Assembly: GCA_041687755.1 (NCBI GenBank)
Contig: JBDNJM010000143.1
Span: 1-34,900, forward strand
Reading direction: 5' to 3'
Length of the DNA stretch: 34,900 bases
Origin: JBDNJM01 sp041687755
GTDB taxonomy: Bacteria; Planctomycetota; UBA1135; GCA-002686595
The translations under genes were made by a program, and so were the position numbers. Below the pieces are notes generated by a model, which did not search any database, had not been told where the DNA came from, and saw only the letters and a program-made list of their open reading frames with translations. Of the stretch, positions 17,238 through 25,610 are shown piece by piece; positions within the stretch are counted from its first letter, which is position 1, and the number at the start of each line of letters is the position of its first letter.

Positions 17238-18134
17238 TCAGTTCGGAACTCCCGGGTCCACTCGCGGGTCCTGGCCGCGCAGCACCGAGTTGTCGCTGAA
17301 CAACTCGCGCTGGTCGATCACCGGCGTGCTCTCCAGCGCCTCCAGGTTGATCTGGCCGGACTTACCGTAGACCTCGATCGCGTTCGACCAAGTCACGCGC
17401 TCTACGACCTCGGGCGCGATGCCGCGTTCCAGCATCAGCGCCGCGGTCCGCGGCACCGAGAGCGGGTCGCTCTTACCCCAGTCGGCCGAACTGTCGACGA
17501 TGATGCGCTCCGGGCCGTACTTCTTGACGATCTCCACCATCCGCTCCGAACCCATCTTGGTGTGCGGGTAAATGGTGAAGGCAGCCCAGGCGCCGCGTTC
17601 CAACACGTCGTCCACGGTCTCCTCGTTGTTGTGGTCGATCACGAGCTTGTCGACGTCCACCCCGATCTCGGCTGCCACATCGAGCGACCGTACGATCCCG
17701 CGCTTCTTGTCGCGGTGCGGCGAGTGGACCATCACGACCATGTCGTTGTCCTTGGCGAGCTTGAGCTGCACCTGGTAGGCGTGCTCTTCGGCCTTGGTGA
17801 TCTCGTCGTACCCGATCTCGCCGATAGCGACCACGCCCTCCTTGAACGCAAAGCGTGGCAGGATCTCCAGCACCTCCCTGGCGAGGCCTTCGTCGTTGGC
17901 CTCTTTGCTGTTCAAGCCGATCGCGCAGAAGTGATGAATTCCGAACTGACGCGCCCGGAAGCGCTCCCAGCCGATCAGCGTCGAGTAGTAATCGACGAAG
18001 CTGCCCAGGGTGGTGCGCGGCTGGCCCAGCCAGAAGGCCGGTTCGATCACGCCGCGAATCCCCGCGGCGGCCATCGCCTCGTAGTCGTCGGTCGTGCGGC
18101 TGATGCAGTGGATGTGCGGGTCGAAGAAGCGCAT
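17238..18134 (-). CDS. eboB: EboB-type TatD-family metal hydrolase
   Basis: The 298-aa TatD-like TIM-barrel hydrolase opens with MRFFDPHIHCISRTTDDYEA, whose HxH pair (H7, H9) binds metal. Further ligand segments are VVAIGEIGYDEIT (Glu), VMVHSPHRDKK (His), LVIDHNNEETVDDVLE (His) and IIVDSSADWGKSDP (Asp). The text GVIEPAFWLGQPRTTLGSFVDYY, in pieces, is the pattern I associate with EboB of ebo clusters rather than TatD nuclease. It lies 4 nt after eboA. Ebo proteins are linked to moving or processing small-molecule precursors, for example the scytonemin monomer in cyanobacteria. The chemical step of EboB is not established. It is the last gene of the operon and convergent with blh. Confidence 0.85.
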   Translation of the reverse strand: MRFFDPHIHCISRTTDDYEAMAAAGIRGVIEPAFWLGQPRTTLGSFVDYYSTLIGWERFRARQFGIHHFCAIGLNSKEANDEGLAREVLEILPRFAFKEGVVAIGEIGYDEITKAEEHAYQVQLKLAKDNDMVVMVHSPHRDKKRGIVRSLDVAAEIGVDVDKLVIDHNNEETVDDVLERGAWAAFTIYPHTKMGSERMVEIVKKYGPERIIVDSSADWGKSDPLSVPRTAALMLERGIAPEVVERVTWSNAIEVYGKSGQINLEALESTPVIDQRELFSDNSVLRGQDPRVDPGVPN

Positions 18135-18138
18135 AGAT

Positions 18139-19095
18139 TCAGGAAACTTGGGCGAGCTCGAGCACGCTGCGGAAGCAGCCGGCTCCGGGTCTCGGACCCT
18201 CGGGGGAATCGGGTCCGCCAGCGATCAGGCGGTGGGTCAGGCGGACGATCTCGTCGTCCTGTTCGGCGGCGAGTCCGGCTTCGAGTGGTCCGCTCGCGCC
18301 AGCTCTAGCCAGCCCCAGAAGAGCTCCAAGGCGCGCGGCGCGGGTGCCCGCGCCGAGTTCTGTCACCAGCGCATGGACGCTGCGCACGCCGCCGTTCGGC
18401 CCCAGCAGGACCCACAGCTCCGGCGGGATCTCGCGCCCGGCGCTGCGCCGTTCGTCGGCGTAGTCGAGCGCCATGCGCGCTAGATCCATCGAGAGCCGCG
18501 TGTCGATGCCGTGCACACGCGCCAGCGGCGCGCCCACGAACAGGCATTTCAGCAACAGCTGCTTCCACGCGGTCTCGTCAAAGTGCCGCACGGGGTACGG
18601 GGTGTCACAGGCCGTGGCCTCAAACACGCCCAGCATGTTGGTGCGGCAGCCCTCACCGGCCCGCCAGAGGAAGCGCTCGGGCGCCGGCAGCAGCTGCAGG
18701 GAACGCATCAGCGCACGCAGTTCGCCCTCGTCGGCGTAGCGGCAGGCGTCCTCGACCAGCGCGGCGCCCTCCGATTCGGCCAGGTTCGGCAACGCCAAGA
18801 TCAACAGCACGCGCGCGGCCTCGCGCAGGCGCCAGCGTTCCATGTCGATGCCACCGCCGGCCTCGGTCAAAGCCTGGACCTCCGTCACGGTCGGCTCGAG
18901 AGCCCCATAGGGCAGGAACCGCGACACCTTGGAGAGCGTGGCGGAGAACTGGGTCGAATCCAGGCCCCCCCCGACCCGCTCGATGGCCGTCTCCAGATGC
19001 ACGCGCCGGTCATCGGACAGCCTCACGCGCAGGGCGTCGAGGAGCTGCCGCGCAAAGGCTGCCGTATCCACCGGAGGGAGAGTCGCTTCGCTCAT
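18139..19095 (-). CDS. eboA: EboA-domain protein
   Basis: The 318-aa protein starts at ATG 19095, 4 nt after the upstream gene. The EboA signature is in the middle: RFLPYGALEP, ADEGELRALMRSLQLLPAPE, then GCRTNMLGVFEA, CDTPYPVRHFDETAWKQLLL, KCLFVGAPLARVHGIDTRLS, and DYADERRSAGREIPPELWVL. These match the conserved helical core of EboA proteins. Its biochemical function is unknown. In cyanobacteria and other hosts ebo genes act in traffic of secondary-metabolite precursors to the periplasm. Here only eboB follows. There is no UbiA-type EboC and no eboD, eboE or eboF in the window. The protein has no signal peptide or membrane helix, so it should be cytoplasmic. Confidence 0.87.
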   Translation of the reverse strand: MSEATLPPVDTAAFARQLLDALRVRLSDDRRVHLETAIERVGGGLDSTQFSATLSKVSRFLPYGALEPTVTEVQALTEAGGGIDMERWRLREAARVLLILALPNLAESEGAALVEDACRYADEGELRALMRSLQLLPAPERFLWRAGEGCRTNMLGVFEATACDTPYPVRHFDETAWKQLLLKCLFVGAPLARVHGIDTRLSMDLARMALDYADERRSAGREIPPELWVLLGPNGGVRSVHALVTELGAGTRAARLGALLGLARAGASGPLEAGLAAEQDDEIVRLTHRLIAGGPDSPEGPRPGAGCFRSVLELAQVS

Positions 19096-19099
19096 GGGT

Positions 19100-20326
19100 T
19101 CAATCGCGGGGCAGGCCCGCGCGCAGGGCGATGGCGCCCATGGCGGTTCCGGCGGTCACCGTGTACTGGGTGCCGAGGAAGTCGACCATCGAGCCGTCGG
19201 CGCGCTGGATCTTGACCAGGTGCGGGCGCAGCCGCGCGTGGAACGCCTCCTGATTCTCCTCCGGCAGCAGCTCGATCACGAGCCCCGCGTACATGTGCGC
19301 GAACAGGTAAAAGTAGCCGGCGTTGGCGTGGTACGCCTCGTGGGGGATTGGCCGCATGCGGGCGACGTCGAGGTACTTGTGGTGCTCGAAGAACCACTCG
19401 AGGCCCTGCACCAGCCGCTCCTCGGTGATGGTCGGTTCCCCGACTTCAGCCAAGGCCCAGTTGCAGACCTGGATGCGGCCCAGGCTGCCGCGCACGTCGT
19501 TGATGCTCTCGCCCATCGGCATGCGCGGGATCGCATTAGAGGCCGTGTACGTGTACGCCCCGTTGGGGAGCGCGCAGCGCAGGAGAGCTGCGGTCCCGCG
19601 ATCCAGCGAGCCGTCGTCCGGAATCCAGCCTAGCTCGCGGCCGGTCGGCAGATACGGCAGCACGAGTCCAGTGCAGAAACTCGTGGCCCACTTGGGGCGG
19701 CGCGTGTACGGCGGATCGTCGTAGTACGCCCAGCCCCCGCTCGGCACCTCGTTGCGCGCCAGGACCTCCCAGAAGGCCCGCCCGCGATCGTCGATTGCTG
19801 CAGCTGAAGTCTCAGTCGAGATGAAGCGTTCATCTGTGGCCAAGCGTGCGCAGGCGGCGAACCCGTACAGCGCACTCCACACGGCGTCGACGTCCCAATC
19901 GCTGCCGCGCTGTGGCACGCGCGCGGTGGTCAACCAGGTGATCGCGTCCTCGAGTGACTCGCGCAGTTCGGGCGTTTCCGTCGCGTCCGCCATCGCCAGC
20001 ACCGCGAGCCCGTGGGCCGCGAACTGCCAGGCGTAGTACGACTCGACCGAGAAGCCCAGCTCCAGCACGCCTTCGAGCGAGCTGCCGCCCCAGGACCCAT
20101 CGGGATTCTGGGCATCGATGAGATAGCCGTAGGCCCTGTCGAGCGCTTCGAGCGCCGCTTCCGGACCTAGCGTTCTCGGAACGGCCCGGCTCGGTGCGGG
20201 CAGGTCGACGACAGGAGCCGCCTCCTGGCCAGCGACCGGCTCAGTGTTCTCCACCGGCACGTCGGTCACCTGCGGGGCCCCGAAGGCGGCGCCCCCGAGG
20301 AGCAAGCTGCAGATCAGGGCTCTCAT
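19100..20326 (-). CDS. Secreted terpene-cyclase-fold (alpha/alpha toroid) protein
   Basis: The 408-aa protein has a signal peptide (MRALICSLLLGGAAFGAPQ), so it is exported. The mature part has repeats typical of the prenyltransferase/squalene-cyclase toroid: YGYLIDAQNPDGSWGG with the QxxxGxW pattern, AVWSALYGFAACAR, NEVPSGGWAYYDDPP, VQGLEWFFEHHKYLDVAR, and AHMYAGLVIELLPEE. No DxDD motif of class II terpene cyclases is seen, so catalysis as a cyclase is doubtful. Planctomycetes carry many secreted toroid proteins of unknown role. Its ATG overlaps the stop of the lipoprotein gene (ATGA, 20323-20326) and eboA follows after 4 nt. It is therefore firmly part of the ebo operon and could bind or act on the same extracytoplasmic metabolite. 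Confidence 0.8.
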   Translation of the reverse strand: MRALICSLLLGGAAFGAPQVTDVPVENTEPVAGQEAAPVVDLPAPSRAVPRTLGPEAALEALDRAYGYLIDAQNPDGSWGGSSLEGVLELGFSVESYYAWQFAAHGLAVLAMADATETPELRESLEDAITWLTTARVPQRGSDWDVDAVWSALYGFAACARLATDERFISTETSAAAIDDRGRAFWEVLARNEVPSGGWAYYDDPPYTRRPKWATSFCTGLVLPYLPTGRELGWIPDDGSLDRGTAALLRCALPNGAYTYTASNAIPRMPMGESINDVRGSLGRIQVCNWALAEVGEPTITEERLVQGLEWFFEHHKYLDVARMRPIPHEAYHANAGYFYLFAHMYAGLVIELLPEENQEAFHARLRPHLVKIQRADGSMVDFLGTQYTVTAGTAMGAIALRAGLPRD

Positions 20327-21018
20327 GCGTCGCCGAATTTCTCGACGGCCTCCTTAGCCTTCTTAAGTTTCCAGCGCGCCTCGTCGAGCGAGGCCGCCAC
20401 CTCCAGCTGCGCGGCCTCGAGGCCCTTGCGCGACTGCTCCAGCTCGAAGCGCGCGGCCTCGATCTCGTCCATCAGCGAGAGCTGCTGTTCGGCCAATTCG
20501 TGCTCTTGCAGGTTGGCGAACTCGCGCTCCTTGATCTCGAGGCGCTGCTTCGCCATCTCAAGCTGGCGCCGGCCGCGCCCGACCACCAGTTCCTTGGTGA
20601 TGTCCGCGAACTCGTCCCGGTCGTACATCGCCTCAAGCTCGGCCAACTCCTCGGTGGACTCCAGCATTGAGATCTCGGAGCGCTTCAGGCTTAGCAGCTC
20701 CGACTGCAGGCGCGTCTCCGTCTCCGCTTCGAACGCGGTCAGGGCCCGCCCGGCTCCAGCGAGCTCGCGGGACGCGTCCTCGACCTCGCGTACGGCCCGG
20801 GCCATGTCCGAGTCGGCCTCGAGTTCCGCGAGGGTGACGGCCCGCTCGGCCTGGCCCAGCTCCCAGGCGGCCTCCAGGCGATCGGCCTCATCGTCCCCGT
20901 CCTCACTAAGTTCGGCGACTGCGGCCCCGTCCGAAGTGTCGTGCCCCTCGGCCCGGCTTCCCGCGCAGGCGCCCAGGCAGGTCAGGCTCAACAGAGTCAG
21001 GAGAGAGGTGCAACGCAT
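20323..21018 (-). CDS. Coiled-coil lipoprotein, first gene of ebo operon
   Basis: ATG 21018 gives 231 aa. The frame is open upstream, but the signal peptide starts here: MRCTSLLTLLSLTCLGACAG, with a lipobox LGAC. After a short acidic linker nearly the whole protein is a charged helix rich in Glu, Ala, Leu, Lys and Arg with heptad spacing (about residues 45-228), predicted as one or two long coiled coils. Examples are ELAELEAMYDRDEFADITKE and AKQRLEIKEREFANLQEHEL. It should be membrane-tethered and periplasmic, perhaps a scaffold or adaptor. No family is recognised. It is the operon's first gene, 252 bp from divergent pruA. Confidence 0.75.
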   Translation of the reverse strand: MRCTSLLTLLSLTCLGACAGSRAEGHDTSDGAAVAELSEDGDDEADRLEAAWELGQAERAVTLAELEADSDMARAVREVEDASRELAGAGRALTAFEAETETRLQSELLSLKRSEISMLESTEELAELEAMYDRDEFADITKELVVGRGRRQLEMAKQRLEIKEREFANLQEHELAEQQLSLMDEIEAARFELEQSRKGLEAAQLEVAASLDEARWKLKKAKEAVEKFGDA

Positions 21019-21270
21019 GGCAGTCGAGGCCCGGAGGGCCAGGGTGGGTGAAATCTGGGGCCCCGTCCGGGCCGGTCGGGCCGAGGGGCGGGCGAGCTCG
21101 TGAAAGGGGAGCCCCGTCAAGTGGGGCCCCGAGCCTCCGCCTATCTTGTGGTGATCGGACCTCCGGGCCAAGTCTGGCGCCGCCGGCCCGCCCAGGGCTG
21201 GCCTCCCGCCCGCCCGTCGCTACCCTCTGCGGGTCCGTCCTCAGCCACCTCTCAACGACCCGCTCGATCC
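21019..21270. promoter_or_regulatory. Divergent intergenic region, ebo operon / pruA
   Basis: 252 bp between the lipoprotein start (minus) and pruA start (plus). It must hold both promoters. It contains a GC-rich, partly palindromic block (about 21058-21140) but no convincing -35/-10 pair that I can defend. Confidence 0.3.
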
Positions 21271-22896
21271 ATGACCCACGGCAGCTTCCGCGTCCCCACG
21301 CCCGTCAACGAGCCGGTGCGCCCCTACCTACCGGGCGACGCCCAGACCGCCTCGCTGAAGGCCGAGCTCGCCCGCCAGTCCGCCGAGATCGTCGAGATCC
21401 CGCTGGTCATCGGTGGCCGCGAGGTCCGCACCGGCAACACGATTGACGTGGTCATGCCCCACGACCATGGCCACGTCGTCGCGCGGGCGCACCTGGCCGG
21501 CCCCAAGGAGGTCGCCGAGGCCATCGAGGCGGCCGAGGCCGCCAAGCCGGCGTGGGCCGCGCTCCCCTGGGAGGAGCGCGCCGCCGTACTCCTGAAGGCC
21601 GCTGACCTCCTCGCCGGCCCGTGGCGCGACCGCATCAACGCCTCGACCATGCTCGGCCAGAGCAAAACCTGCCACCAGGCCGAGATCGACGCGGCCTGCG
21701 AGCTGATCGACTTCTGGCGCTTCAACGCGCAGTTCGCCGAGCAGATCTACGCGGAGCAGCCGATCAGCGCCCCGGGCATGTGGAACCGCCTCGAGCACCG
21801 CCCGCTCGACGGCTTCGTGTTCGCGATCACCCCGTTCAACTTCAGCTCGATCGCCGCCAACCTGTGCAGCGCGCCCGCGCTGATGGGCAACACGACGCTG
21901 TGGAAGCCGTCGGACACCGCGCTGCTCTCGAACTGGTACCTGATGCAGCTGATGACCGAGGCCGGCATGCCCGCAGGCGTGATCAACTTCCTGCCCGGCG
22001 ACGGCCCGACCGTCGGCAACGCCGTGCTCGCCGACCGGCGCCTCGCCGGCCTGCACTTCACCGGCTCGACCGCAACCTTCCGCACCCTCTGGAAGGGCAT
22101 CGCGAACAACATCGAGAACTACAAGGCCTACCCGCGCATCGTTGGCGAGACCGGCGGTAAGGACTTCATCTTCGCGCACCCCAGCGCGGACCACGAGGCC
22201 CTCGCCATCGGCATGCTGCGCGGCGCCTACGAGTACCAGGGCCAGAAGTGCTCGGCCGCGAGCCGCGCCTACGTGCCCAAGAGCCTGTGGCCCCAGACGC
22301 TCGAGATCTTGAAGCGCGAGGTCGCCAACATCAAAATGGGCGATCCCTCCGAGTTCTCGAACTTCCTCGGCGCCGTGATCGACAAGCGCGCCTTCGACAA
22401 GCAAGCCACCGCCATCGCTGCGGCCAAGGCCTCTCCGGACGCCGAGATCCTGTTCGGCGGCGGCTGCGACGACTCCAAGGGTTACTTCGTCGAGCCGACC
22501 CTAATCGAGGCCAAGACCGCCGACTACGCCACGATGTGCGACGAGCTGTTCGGCCCCGTGCTGACCGTGCACGTTTACGACGACCTGCGCATCGAGGACG
22601 CCGTCGAGGCCTGCGCCACGGGCTCCGAGTACGCCCTCACCGGCGGCATCTTCGCCCAGGACCGCCACGCCATCGCGCAGTTGACCGACGACCTGCGCTT
22701 CGCCGCCGGCAACTTCTACGTCAACGACAAGCCGACCGGCGCCGTCGTCGGCCAGCAGCCCTTCGGCGGCACCCGCGCGAGCGGCACCAACGACAAGGCC
22801 GGCAGTCGCCTCAACCTCGAGCGCTGGGTCAGCCAGCGCACGATCAAGGAGACCTTCGACCCGCCGAAGGACTGGCGTTACCCGTTCCTCGGCTAA
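21271..22896 (+). CDS. pruA: L-glutamate gamma-semialdehyde (P5C) dehydrogenase
   Basis: This aldehyde dehydrogenase oxidises glutamate-5-semialdehyde to glutamate with NAD+, the last step of proline and of arginine-ornithine breakdown. ATG 21271 gives 541 aa, like stand-alone ALDH4/RocA-type enzymes without a proline dehydrogenase domain. The active-site pair is E293 (GETGGKDF) and C327 (GQKCSAASRAYV), 34 residues apart as usual. Cofactor and substrate segments are FNFSSIAANLCSAPALMGNT, WKPSDTALLSNW, FTGSTATFRTLW and QPFGGTRASGTNDKAG. No Shine-Dalgarno is visible. It could receive carbon from arginine freed by the cyanophycin genes 12 kb away, but that link is inference. Confidence 0.95.
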   Translation: MTHGSFRVPTPVNEPVRPYLPGDAQTASLKAELARQSAEIVEIPLVIGGREVRTGNTIDVVMPHDHGHVVARAHLAGPKEVAEAIEAAEAAKPAWAALPWEERAAVLLKAADLLAGPWRDRINASTMLGQSKTCHQAEIDAACELIDFWRFNAQFAEQIYAEQPISAPGMWNRLEHRPLDGFVFAITPFNFSSIAANLCSAPALMGNTTLWKPSDTALLSNWYLMQLMTEAGMPAGVINFLPGDGPTVGNAVLADRRLAGLHFTGSTATFRTLWKGIANNIENYKAYPRIVGETGGKDFIFAHPSADHEALAIGMLRGAYEYQGQKCSAASRAYVPKSLWPQTLEILKREVANIKMGDPSEFSNFLGAVIDKRAFDKQATAIAAAKASPDAEILFGGGCDDSKGYFVEPTLIEAKTADYATMCDELFGPVLTVHVYDDLRIEDAVEACATGSEYALTGGIFAQDRHAIAQLTDDLRFAAGNFYVNDKPTGAVVGQQPFGGTRASGTNDKAGSRLNLERWVSQRTIKETFDPPKDWRYPFLG

Positions 22897-22906
22897 GGAC
22901 AACCGG

Positions 22907-22934
22907 CGGCAGCTCGCGGCCTCGCGCGCTGCCG
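22907..22934. terminator. Bidirectional hairpin between pruA and PDZ-protein gene
   Basis: Stem arms at 22907-22918 and 22923-22934 pair over 12 bp with one mismatch and a 4-nt GCCT loop. It lies between the stops of two convergent genes (22896 and 22943), where a shared terminator is expected. No T run is present on either side. Confidence 0.55.
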
Positions 22935-22942
22935 CAGCCAGG

Positions 22943-25303
22943 TCAGTCGTAGACCGGAACGAGCGTCACGCCCTGCCCGATCGAATCGCGGTCAATTTGA
23001 GCCCCGCTCAGCTCCGCCGTGAGTCGCTGTGAGCCCCGCGCGTAGAGCACGGCCGCCGTCGAGGACGAGGCCACGCTCAGAGCGTAGAACTTCGACCACA
23101 GCGTGTTCATCGCCACGGCTTCGCCGTCGATCTCGAGCAATACGTCTCCCTCGGCCAGCCCAGCAGCTCTGAGCGGGTGGTCGGAGGCCAGGCTCTGAAT
23201 GCGCATGCCCTTCGGTGCACGCGGCTCCCACTGCACCTCGGATGAAGGCACGCGCACGTCCATCGTGCCGCTGACGCCCCAACAGGTCAGCGTGTAGTCC
23301 CCGTGCGGGATGTCCTCGAACAAGGCGATGTGGTCCTCGCTCAGGCGCGCGGAGTAGTTGCTGCCCCCCTCCTCCGGGGCCAGGCTCAGGTTGCTGCCCG
23401 GCTGCAGCTCGGGCGCGCGCACGCGGAGCTCGGCGAGGGCCGGCAGAGCGATCGTCGCTCTGTTAAAGCCGGGCTCGACGATCACCTCTTCCGTGACCAA
23501 CGGGCCGCCCCCGCGACCCCAGCCGCGCCCATTGCGCTGCAGGTTGAGGTAGATCCGCTTCTTGCCGGGACCGAGCCCCTCGAAACGCTGCACGCCGGCG
23601 GCGTCCAGCTTGCCGCGCGTGCCCGAGAACGAGTTGGTCGACCCGTCCTCCGAAACCTCGGTCAGACTCAGCGTGACCCGCCCGCCGTAGCGGTCTGCGT
23701 CGTAGCCCATGATCCGCACCTCCAGCTCCGCCGGGGCATCGAGCCGGATCTCGATCGACTCCTGCCCAGCGCTCAACTCCACACGCCGGCCGCCCTGGGA
23801 GGAGCTGGTGGCGGTCAGGAAGAACCTGGGGATCTCTCCGTCACGCTCCCAGTACCCGCGCTCCTCGTCCTCGTCGAGCGTCAGCTCGTAGCCGCCCTCG
23901 GGGAGCCGATCGGTATTCACGTTGCCCGAGTTGCTGCCGTTCTCGACCTGACGCCGCATCTGAAAGCGCACGTCCTGCAGCGGACGCCCGCCCGCATCGA
24001 GCACCAGCGCGGTCAGCGTGCGCTTCGGCTCGGGAGGATCGACGACCAGTTCGACTTCGGTCAGGCCTTGGGTGACCTCCACGGTCTCCATCACCAGCGC
24101 CTCTTCGCGCCAGCCCCTCACAAACCCGACGGCGTAGCTGCCCGGCTCGAGGTCCATGAACCCAAAAGTCGTGTCGTCGTTGAGGTTGATCCCGTCCCCG
24201 TTGTTGCGAAAGCTCGACAACTCAGCTTCGACGCCTTCCCCCAGCTTCACGAGACGAACCATCATCTGGTTCCCTTCCAGCGGCTCGCGGGGCAGCTGAA
24301 CCTGACCGAAGATGCCGGTGCGCGGCACGAGCTGCAGCACCTCGGTGCGCTGCGCATCGCCCACGACCAAGCTCAGCTCGAGCTCTTCGCTCGCCGCCTC
24401 GCTCATCCACTTGCCGTCGTCCACGCTACAGGCCTGAGGCGTCGAAATCGCCCGCACCCGATAGGTCCCTGGCGCCAGGTTCAGCTCCGGCAGCTCGCGC
24501 GTCCAGCTGTAGTGCGAAGCGTTCCCGTTACCAACGTGCAGCTCCAGCGTGGCTTCCTCGAGCGCCTCTCCTGCAAGCCCGAGCACGTCGATCGTCACCG
24601 GAATGCGCGGGACGGCCTCGAAGTCCACCATCGCGCCCGTTTGGACCGTGCGGGGCCGGGAGTTGACCCGGTCTACTTTCCATCCGACGAGCCCTGCCTC
24701 GATCGACCACAGGCCCTCGGGTAGCCCGCTGAACTCGAACGCTCCGCTCGCGTCGGTCTCGAGTACCTGGCGCACGCCGCCGTGCTGGGCCCAGCGCTCG
24801 GCCGAGTCGAGCACCTGCTCTTCGAGGCTGCCCGGGCCGCTCAAGCCGCCAAGCGATCCGAGCGAACGCGCCTCCTGCGCGCCGTGTTGGGCCGGCTCGA
24901 GCGCCACCTGCACGCCCGACACGGGCCGATCCAGGTAGTCGAACACGCGGCCTCCGACGCGCCCGGCGCCGGCGGACTGCGCGACCGGTTGTTCCGCCAG
25001 CGCGGCCTTCGCCGCGGAGAGCACGCGCTCTTCGTCCACCTTCACGGTGACCGGCGCGGCCTGGGCCACGGTTCGATCGCCCGCGTTGGAGCCGACGGGC
25101 GCGGCCAGACTCGGGCCGGGAGCCGCCGCACTTGCAGCGCCGACGCTGGGCATCGGCGCGAGCGCACCCGCACTCGCCTGGCTAACGGCCGGCGCGTCAC
25201 CACCCAGGAACCATCCAATGCCGACCCCGATGAAGAGACCGAGGGCGAGCGCAGCGAGAGAACCAGCGGATTGGGACAAGGCCGTACGAGGGGCAAGGGG
25301 CAC
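22943..25303 (-). CDS. Envelope-anchored PDZ-like protein, paralogue A
   Basis: The 786-aa protein starts at GTG 25303. A membrane anchor (SLAALALGLFIGVGIGWFLG, about residues 14-33) is followed by an Ala/Ser/Pro-rich linker, so most of the chain is outside the cytoplasm. Beta-sandwich segments of the carboxypeptidase-regulatory/SpaA type follow, seen as repeated GxVFDYLDRPVSGVQVAL, FEFSGLPEGLWSIEAGL, FMDLEPGSYAVGF and ALVLDAGGRPLQDVRFQM. The C-terminal 90 residues are PDZ-like: LRAAGLAEGDVLLEIDGEAV. No protease active site is seen. It is a tandem paralogue of the gene at 25611-27980. It may bind peptides or surface polymers. The actual role is unknown. Confidence 0.8.
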   Translation of the reverse strand: MPLAPRTALSQSAGSLAALALGLFIGVGIGWFLGGDAPAVSQASAGALAPMPSVGAASAAAPGPSLAAPVGSNAGDRTVAQAAPVTVKVDEERVLSAAKAALAEQPVAQSAGAGRVGGRVFDYLDRPVSGVQVALEPAQHGAQEARSLGSLGGLSGPGSLEEQVLDSAERWAQHGGVRQVLETDASGAFEFSGLPEGLWSIEAGLVGWKVDRVNSRPRTVQTGAMVDFEAVPRIPVTIDVLGLAGEALEEATLELHVGNGNASHYSWTRELPELNLAPGTYRVRAISTPQACSVDDGKWMSEAASEELELSLVVGDAQRTEVLQLVPRTGIFGQVQLPREPLEGNQMMVRLVKLGEGVEAELSSFRNNGDGINLNDDTTFGFMDLEPGSYAVGFVRGWREEALVMETVEVTQGLTEVELVVDPPEPKRTLTALVLDAGGRPLQDVRFQMRRQVENGSNSGNVNTDRLPEGGYELTLDEDEERGYWERDGEIPRFFLTATSSSQGGRRVELSAGQESIEIRLDAPAELEVRIMGYDADRYGGRVTLSLTEVSEDGSTNSFSGTRGKLDAAGVQRFEGLGPGKKRIYLNLQRNGRGWGRGGGPLVTEEVIVEPGFNRATIALPALAELRVRAPELQPGSNLSLAPEEGGSNYSARLSEDHIALFEDIPHGDYTLTCWGVSGTMDVRVPSSEVQWEPRAPKGMRIQSLASDHPLRAAGLAEGDVLLEIDGEAVAMNTLWSKFYALSVASSSTAAVLYARGSQRLTAELSGAQIDRDSIGQGVTLVPVYD

Positions 25304-25480
25304 TTGATGAGGGCAGCGAACCGAAGCGAAGCTCCGTGGCCCGATTCTAACCCCTGGTTCGACTCCACCCGGTTGCGAGCCGTCCGTGCGGGGCCACGCC
25401 CGCCCGCGAAGACCTTTCCAGGGCGCGACTCAGCGCCCCGCGGCTACGGAAAACACCCGAATGGGGGCCTACGCGAACGG
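25304..25480 (-). repeat. Duplicated leader/promoter region, copy A
   Basis: About 175 bp upstream of paralogue A is closely similar to the DNA upstream of paralogue B (27981-28165). Similarity continues through the GTG start into roughly the first 40 codons, then falls sharply. It contains the -10-like TAGAAT on the minus strand (25344-25349). The remaining 130 bp to the next stop (25481-25610) show no feature. Confidence 0.7.
25344..25349 (-). promoter_or_regulatory. Putative -10 box for paralogue A
   Basis: TAGAAT on the minus strand lies 41 nt from the GTG start and is conserved at the same distance in copy B (28021-28026). No TTGACA-like -35 is obvious, so the assignment rests on conservation between the duplicates. 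Confidence 0.35.
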
Positions 25481-25610
25481 TTACCCGCTTGACAACGTTC
25501 TCGACCTCGCCCCACCGGCCAGCGCGCCATACAACCCAAGTCCTCCGAGCGCTCCCCACCGTGAGGGCACCGAACAGGGCCCCGCACCCGCATTCACGGT
25601 TCGGAAAGGC

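Noticed and set aside
19100..20326. Reading the toroid protein as an active terpene cyclase supplying carotenoids or hopanoids
   Set aside because: It has a signal peptide and lacks a DxDD motif. The QxxxGxW-like repeats show the fold, not cyclase activity.
17193..22896. Possible full ebo cluster with eboC-eboF
   Set aside because: No UbiA-type prenyltransferase, sugar-phosphate-isomerase-like or other ebo partner is present. The neighbours are blh and pruA.
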